A stretch of DNA of 64,000 bases from Chitinophagaceae bacterium (lineage in GTDB: Bacteria > Bacteroidota > Bacteroidia > Chitinophagales > Chitinophagaceae). Below the pieces are notes generated by a model that saw only the letters and a list, made by a program, of their open reading frames with translations, was not told the origin of the DNA and did not search any database. A program made the position numbers and the translations under genes. Within the stretch, counting starts at the first letter, position 1; each line of letters opens with the position of its first letter. The stretch lies in assembly GCA_947451935.1 (NCBI GenBank), contig CANGBH010000003.1, positions 1 through 64,000 of the forward strand. The letters run 5' to 3'. Below, one piece after another: positions 60,246 to 64,000 of this stretch.

Positions 60246-61790
60246 TTAATTAGCTCCGTCTGTTTTTGCTCTTTCTATAGCATATTGACCAATGTCATTT
60301 CCTACTCTTAATCCAACTTCACAATCTGATCTATAATGTAATCCACCAACTAACCTTGATTTAGAAGCATCGTTTGCCATTTGAGTATAAGCTGAAGCCC
60401 GCTCTGGTATGATGTATCCTAAAATTGCTGCCGCTGCTCCGCTAAATGTTGAATGCCCTGAAATATACGAAGGGAAGTTTGGTAGTCCTGTTAGTGTTTT
60501 GATTCTTGGATCTAATTGTGAAGGTCTTGGATTATAATAAGTGTATTTTGTTTTCCAACACACTATACCTGCATCCATTAAGGCCATGTTTAATAATGCC
60601 AAATTTCTTGCCCATCTTACTTCACTGAAATTTTTTGTTATAAAATCTTCTGCAGCAATTGCATTCCAATGACCTGGAGGAGTATACGTTCCTACACCAT
60701 CTCCCCAAAACAAAACCAATTGTTGATTTTCTATAGTCGGGTTGTTTGTATAACTAAGTACCTCTGCAAGTTCTATCTTCATTTGATCACTTCCAGTCAA
60801 GGGTGGTGGAGGAGGAACTAATGACTTTGCTGTAGTTGTATCAAATAAAAATGGCTTTACATTACCATAAAGAGGAAGCATGCCGGGTCTTTTAGGACTA
60901 TCCTGACTTATCCAAGGAATTTCACCTTTTGCTATGGTACTTGTTTCAAAATTTGCCCAGTCAGTTGGCGTACCAACTGCCTTACCTGCTTTATCTGTTT
61001 TGGCCCGTGCTATAAAAACCTGAGCAATTTGTCTTCCCAACGCATCGCCAGCATTTACATCACTTCGAGTGGCAGATCCAGACATTATTGTTGCTTCTTC
61101 ATGTGCAGTTGCTTTTTCTTGGATAGCTGCAATTTCAGTTGGAAATAATAGCTTCATCATCTCTGCTGTAACCCCAGCTATAACTGCTGCTTCTGATGGA
61201 TATGATGGCAAATTCGATTTGCCAGCTTTTGCAATGATGCTAGAATCATTATTATATGGTGCAGCACGATTATATAATTTCTTATAATGCCAACAGGCAA
61301 CAAGTGCATCATATTGTGCTGCTGCTATATACGCATAGGCTCTTGCTGAATAGGGTGGATTTGCAAATGGGAATAATGGATATGCAAATGGATTTGCAGA
61401 ACTTGGGATTGGGTAAGTTCCATCCTCATTTTGAAAAGGTGGTAGATTATATTTTGCTACAAGTTCTCTGATTAATTCATTCCATCTCAAGACGCCCCCT
61501 GCAGCCCAATAATTAATGTTTGAAGATTGATCTTGGGTCAGGTTTCGTTGAAAACCTTTAATCTCATTTAGTTCTGCAATATAATTTGCATTGCTTTTAT
61601 CAAGTGGAGTGGCAATAGCAAATGTGTCTGGTCTTGTTAATAATACTGTTTTCCAACTACCCGCATCTAAATCGATATTTTTAGGTTCGAGTATGGGCAA
61701 ATGAGCTGTTCTAAATTCAATATCTTTTTTACAAGAGGCAAGAGATAGTAAAAAGAGTGCAACGAGTGATTTTATATAGAGATGTTTCAT
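60246..61790 (-). CDS. PAP2/vanadium-dependent haloperoxidase family lipoprotein
   Basis: A 514-aa lipoprotein (LASC, Cys20) with the vanadium-haloperoxidase/PAP2 acid phosphatase core in its C-terminal half. The three oxyanion-binding motifs are present: KYTYYNPRP (K-x6-RP), PSYISGHSTFSG and SRLVGGLHYRSD (SR-x5-H-x3-D). It therefore binds either vanadate or phosphate; the lack of a recognised halide-site residue prevents deciding between bromo-, iodo- or phosphatase activity. It is translated 1 bp after the outer-membrane protein gene stop (61792), so the two are one operon. Sited at the periplasmic or outer-membrane surface. Confidence 0.87.
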   Translation of the reverse strand: MKHLYIKSLVALFLLSLASCKKDIEFRTAHLPILEPKNIDLDAGSWKTVLLTRPDTFAIATPLDKSNANYIAELNEIKGFQRNLTQDQSSNINYWAAGGVLRWNELIRELVAKYNLPPFQNEDGTYPIPSSANPFAYPLFPFANPPYSARAYAYIAAAQYDALVACWHYKKLYNRAAPYNNDSSIIAKAGKSNLPSYPSEAAVIAGVTAEMMKLLFPTEIAAIQEKATAHEEATIMSGSATRSDVNAGDALGRQIAQVFIARAKTDKAGKAVGTPTDWANFETSTIAKGEIPWISQDSPKRPGMLPLYGNVKPFLFDTTTAKSLVPPPPPLTGSDQMKIELAEVLSYTNNPTIENQQLVLFWGDGVGTYTPPGHWNAIAAEDFITKNFSEVRWARNLALLNMALMDAGIVCWKTKYTYYNPRPSQLDPRIKTLTGLPNFPSYISGHSTFSGAAAAILGYIIPERASAYTQMANDASKSRLVGGLHYRSDCEVGLRVGNDIGQYAIERAKTDGAN

Positions 61791-61791
61791 G

Positions 61792-62760
61792 TTATTTTTT
61801 TTCAGTTGAAGAATTGGTTGACTCTTTTTTCTTTTTGACTTTTTTAGAAAAGTCTAAGATGTAAAACAATCCACCATAATAAGCAGTTGATTGTCCAACA
61901 TTTCTTCCTTGAATAACATGATTCCCCCCACCAATTAGTGAGAGTCCAAATACTTTAGGAATTTCATATTTAATATTCACTCCTACACTTGTTGAATTCA
62001 TTCTATTGCTTGGGAATGGCATGTTGTTTTTTGTAATATCGAAACCTCCCAGTGTTTTTGTATCCGTTAAAGTAGCTTCTGCTATCAACCAGCTTGTTCT
62101 GTATCCTGCTCTAAAATGCAATGTATTCACGTCTGGCATGGCTATTTGATTCGATAAATTCATCACAGTTGTGTAATAGGCATTACGTTCTGTTTGGCTA
62201 TTGCCTCTAATTGTATAGGTTTCAGATGCAGTTGCAAAAAAATCCCCTAATTGATAGTCAAGCATTAATCTTCCTGATGCGGTGCTGCTTTTAAAACCAA
62301 TTGCTAATGGTAAATAGTCAACAATATAATCGTTCAATGGGGCAGATGCACCTGCTAATACATACAAAGAAAATGTACCGTGTTTCAAATCTTTTTCTAT
62401 TGGCATCCATTTAAGCCATGCAGATAAATCTTGTATTCCGGCTATTGAGTGCAATGTTCCAGCACTTGCCTTGTTTGAAATGTAGGGGGTATTAAATAAG
62501 AAGTTTAAATTGTCTTTTATGCCATAGTTCCCCATCACACTAAGGCTCTTTGAGCTAATGGTGCCTAAGTTTAGATTTTCTCTATGATTTGTTCCTTCCC
62601 AATATTTATTCCAGCTATCTGTGCCGTACATCAATCCAGTACAAAATTGATTCTTATTCATCATAATCGCATCTTGATCTGTTTGTGCAAAAGATGATGC
62701 TATTGTTACTACAAAGCCCACACATAGGGCAATGTGCCTGTGAAATTTTATTAAATTCAT
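61792..62760 (-). CDS. outer-membrane beta-barrel protein of unknown cargo
   Basis: A 322-aa exported protein with a signal peptide ending near SSFAQ (residue about 25). Alternating hydrophobic strands with many Gly/Asn turns (GLMYGTDSWNKYWEG, LMLDYQLGDFFATASETY, GVNIKYEIPKVFGLSLIGGG) indicate an outer-membrane barrel of about 10-12 strands. The last strand ends YGGLFYILDFS, followed by a charged tail KKVKKKKESTNSSTEKK that most barrels lack. It is upstream of and coupled to the haloperoxidase-like gene, which suggests it admits the substrate, but this is inference. Confidence 0.7.
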   Translation of the reverse strand: MNLIKFHRHIALCVGFVVTIASSFAQTDQDAIMMNKNQFCTGLMYGTDSWNKYWEGTNHRENLNLGTISSKSLSVMGNYGIKDNLNFLFNTPYISNKASAGTLHSIAGIQDLSAWLKWMPIEKDLKHGTFSLYVLAGASAPLNDYIVDYLPLAIGFKSSTASGRLMLDYQLGDFFATASETYTIRGNSQTERNAYYTTVMNLSNQIAMPDVNTLHFRAGYRTSWLIAEATLTDTKTLGGFDITKNNMPFPSNRMNSTSVGVNIKYEIPKVFGLSLIGGGNHVIQGRNVGQSTAYYGGLFYILDFSKKVKKKKESTNSSTEKK

Positions 62761-62865
62761 TTTAGTAAGTTGAGATTATAGTTGACTGTGCACACAGGCT
62801 TTAATGCATGGGTGCGCAAGAGAGTTATCCCAGTAAAAGGGATATGATCTAGATTGTTTGAAAAA

Positions 62866-63417
62866 CTAAGCTTCTGGAGGCTGCTCTACACTTTGAAGGA
62901 AATCAAAACTTGACACCATAGCGTGATTAGAATTATGCTTAAGTTTTGATAAATAAAGGCAAGTGAAAATAGTAAAATGATTTTCTTCAGTAAAATCAGA
63001 TACAGAAAATTTTATGAATTGGTTGTTAGATGATTTTTTTGATCCTCCAGCATTTGCAATATCATTGATCTGCTTTGTAAAATCATCTTTAGTATTCTTG
63101 ATTAGCGATTTTGTGACGTTTGGAACACAAAGTATTTCTAGTGTATCATTATATATTCTCTTTTTTACGTATTGGTAATTGACTCCATTGATATCAATAT
63201 TACCTTGTATAGATACAAACTCTTTAGAGTTAATAGAATAGGGCAGACTTAACGGAAGTTTAAAGCTGATAAGTTCGGATTCCTTGAATTTGTTCTCATC
63301 CAATAATGCTTGCAATTCACGCGTAGCTTTTCCGTCAAAATAATTGGCAACAAATTTGTAACCAATTATATTGAATAGCATCAATGCAAGTAATGATATG
63401 GAAATAAGTTTTTTCAA
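62866..63417 (-). CDS. exported hypothetical protein, TTG start
   Basis: A 183-aa protein beginning with a TTG codon at 63417 that directly follows the TAA of the small gene upstream (TAATTG). A signal sequence (MKKLISISLLALMLFNIIGY) is followed by a body with FKLPLSLPYSINSKEF, NIDINGVNYQYVKKRIYNDT and LEILCVPNVTKSLIKNTKDDF. I have seen a similar family in Bacteroidota next to metal-related genes, but it has no name that I can state. There is a 105-bp gap to the outer-membrane barrel gene, so it may be a separate transcript. Confidence 0.65.
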   Translation of the reverse strand: MKKLISISLLALMLFNIIGYKFVANYFDGKATRELQALLDENKFKESELISFKLPLSLPYSINSKEFVSIQGNIDINGVNYQYVKKRIYNDTLEILCVPNVTKSLIKNTKDDFTKQINDIANAGGSKKSSNNQFIKFSVSDFTEENHFTIFTCLYLSKLKHNSNHAMVSSFDFLQSVEQPPEA

Positions 63418-63579
63418 TTATTTGTCTGAAGGTTTCGAGCAATGTTTTCCCGACTTAGATGACTTACAAACTTTTGTAGTATCTGAACTTGACGATTTAG
63501 ATTTATCTTTTTCTTTTGATTGAGCGAACATCGTCAACGAAAAGGCAATGAACAAAAGTGTAGTCAGGCTCTTTTTCAT
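63418..63579 (-). CDS. 53-aa exported Lys/Ser-rich peptide
   Basis: A small gene starting at the ATG at 63579 and ending with TAA at 63418-63420. It encodes a signal peptide (MKKSLTTLLFIAFSLTMFAQ) followed by 33 residues made almost only of Lys, Ser, Asp and Thr with two Cys and one His (CKSSKSGKHC). The stop touches the TTG start of the 183-aa protein, so the two are cotranscribed and probably coupled. An ATG three codons upstream (63588) is possible. It looks like a secreted cationic peptide with a potential disulfide or metal-binding Cys pair; function unknown. Confidence 0.65.
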   Translation of the reverse strand: MKKSLTTLLFIAFSLTMFAQSKEKDKSKSSSSDTTKVCKSSKSGKHCSKPSDK

Positions 63580-63917
63580 AAAAATCATTTAAAATTACCT
63601 AAGCAAAATAATATTAAATCTTTACTATTCCCTATTTCCATTGAGTTTTAATGAATTTTATTATTCTCCTTTTATTTTTATTTATTAGATTTAATTGAAT
63701 GAGGGTAACAGGTAAATTCGATCATTGTATTGAAAATCAATATTTTATAAATTAAATAAATATGGAATGCATAATTCTAGTGCCAGGTTATCTGTTTTTA
63801 TAGTCAGCTACTTGAAATTAAAATGATTGAACTTTATACTTTCAATGTATCAATCCTATTGGGTAGAATTTCAATATTTTTGAGTGAACTATATTTAGTT
63901 TTTATCTAATGCTATGT
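63580..63917. other. gene-free AT-rich intergenic region
   Basis: This 338-bp gap between divergent genes holds no convincing open frame or tRNA. It is extremely AT-rich. A TATATTTA box at 63890-63897 may be the -7 element of the gene starting at 63918. No strong hairpins are seen by eye. Confidence 0.5.
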
Positions 63918-64000
63918 ATGAAAAAGCTCTTGCTAATTATAATATTCAATTCACTTTTTTTTGCCGGATATAGTCAATCTAATTATAAAATAGTCATAGA
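63918..64000 (+). CDS. 5' end of an exported protein, cut by the window
   Basis: An ATG at 63918 opens a frame that stays open to the window end: a signal peptide MKKLLLIIIFNSLFFAGYSQ followed by SNYKIVI. Only 27 residues are visible, so no function can be assigned. A second ATG four bases upstream (63914) is in another frame. The upstream TATATTTA box would give a leader of about 15-20 nt. Confidence 0.6.
   Translation, partial: MKKLLLIIIFNSLFFAGYSQSNYKIVI

Noticed and set aside
1-64000. CRISPR array, insertion sequence, prophage or tRNA/rRNA genes
   Set aside because: No regularly spaced repeats, no transposase or integrase frames, and no cloverleaf or rRNA-like sequence could be recognised by eye. 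A tRNAscan/Infernal run would settle RNA genes.

Overview
The window reads as ordinary chromosome from a low-GC Gram-negative member of the Bacteroidota. Family-level placement near the Chitinophagaceae/Sphingobacteriia is a guess from gene style. The supports are a CotH-like protein ending in a type IX secretion (T9SS) sorting domain, many lipoproteins with a Cys at residue 17-32, genes with little Shine-Dalgarno signal, promoter boxes of the Bacteroidota TTG/TAnnTTTG type, secreted glycoside hydrolases, and DUF families common in that phylum. I see no rRNA or tRNA gene, insertion sequence, prophage, CRISPR array or integrase. Coding density is high; the only gene-free stretch above 300 bp is 63580-63917.

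Layout. 1-13.5 kb: an RNase H-like YkuK protein, a GH32 fructan/sucrose hydrolase, a dicarboxylate/glutamate symporter, a GT2 glycosyltransferase, an XRE regulator overlapping its membrane-protein partner, a large FAD/Fe-S dehydrogenase of the D-lactate/glycolate type, a GH30 glycosidase, a DUF5077/DUF3472 protein, a GNAT enzyme and a DUF2461 protein. 13.5-22.9 kb: a leftward run with a 1022-aa sugar-dehydrogenase/HEAT/cytochrome c lipoprotein, a VIT1/CCC1 metal transporter, an alpha/beta hydrolase, a T9SS-exported CotH kinase-like protein, a steroid 5-alpha-reductase-like protein overlapping a 3-beta-HSD-like dehydrogenase, and a methyltransferase. 23-30.6 kb: a luciferase-like flavoenzyme, an NTF2-like lipoprotein, an esterase, a TauE/SafE exporter, an orphan ABC binding lipoprotein, and a leftward run of a DUF6370-like protein, a DJ-1/PfpI protein and a quinone oxidoreductase.

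30.8-41.6 kb: a second cytochrome c/beta-propeller lipoprotein with the reverse domain order, a compact arsenic operon (arsR-arsM-arsC) with a palindromic operator, an unknown polytopic membrane protein diverging from it, then a diacylglycerol-kinase-like gene followed by two convergent LTA-synthase-family phosphotransferases. 42-48 kb: a complete RND tripartite efflux operon closed by a strong bidirectional terminator. 48-60 kb: a TIM-barrel glycosidase-like protein, FucU, an A/B-barrel protein, an SGNH esterase, SRPBCC, a PAF-acetylhydrolase-like hydrolase, an HGSNAT-like acyltransferase, a CDP-alcohol phosphatidyltransferase, an exported-looking FMN alpha-hydroxyacid oxidase, an MHS-type transporter, a VOC protein, a methyltransferase, a YdeI/DUF1801 protein carrying a C-terminal CDGSH iron-sulfur motif, and a PaiA-like acetyltransferase. 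60.2-64 kb: a vanadium-haloperoxidase/PAP2 lipoprotein with an outer-membrane barrel protein, two unknown exported proteins, and the start of another exported protein.

Together these describe a heterotroph living on plant or microbial glycans and organic acids, with envelope lipid remodelling, metal and arsenic handling and multidrug efflux. No single large unknown system stands out. The most interesting local points are the CDGSH fusion, the LtaS-like/DAG-kinase group in a Gram-negative, the steroid-reductase pair, the arsenic operon without an efflux pump, and the two heme lipoproteins with inverted domain order.
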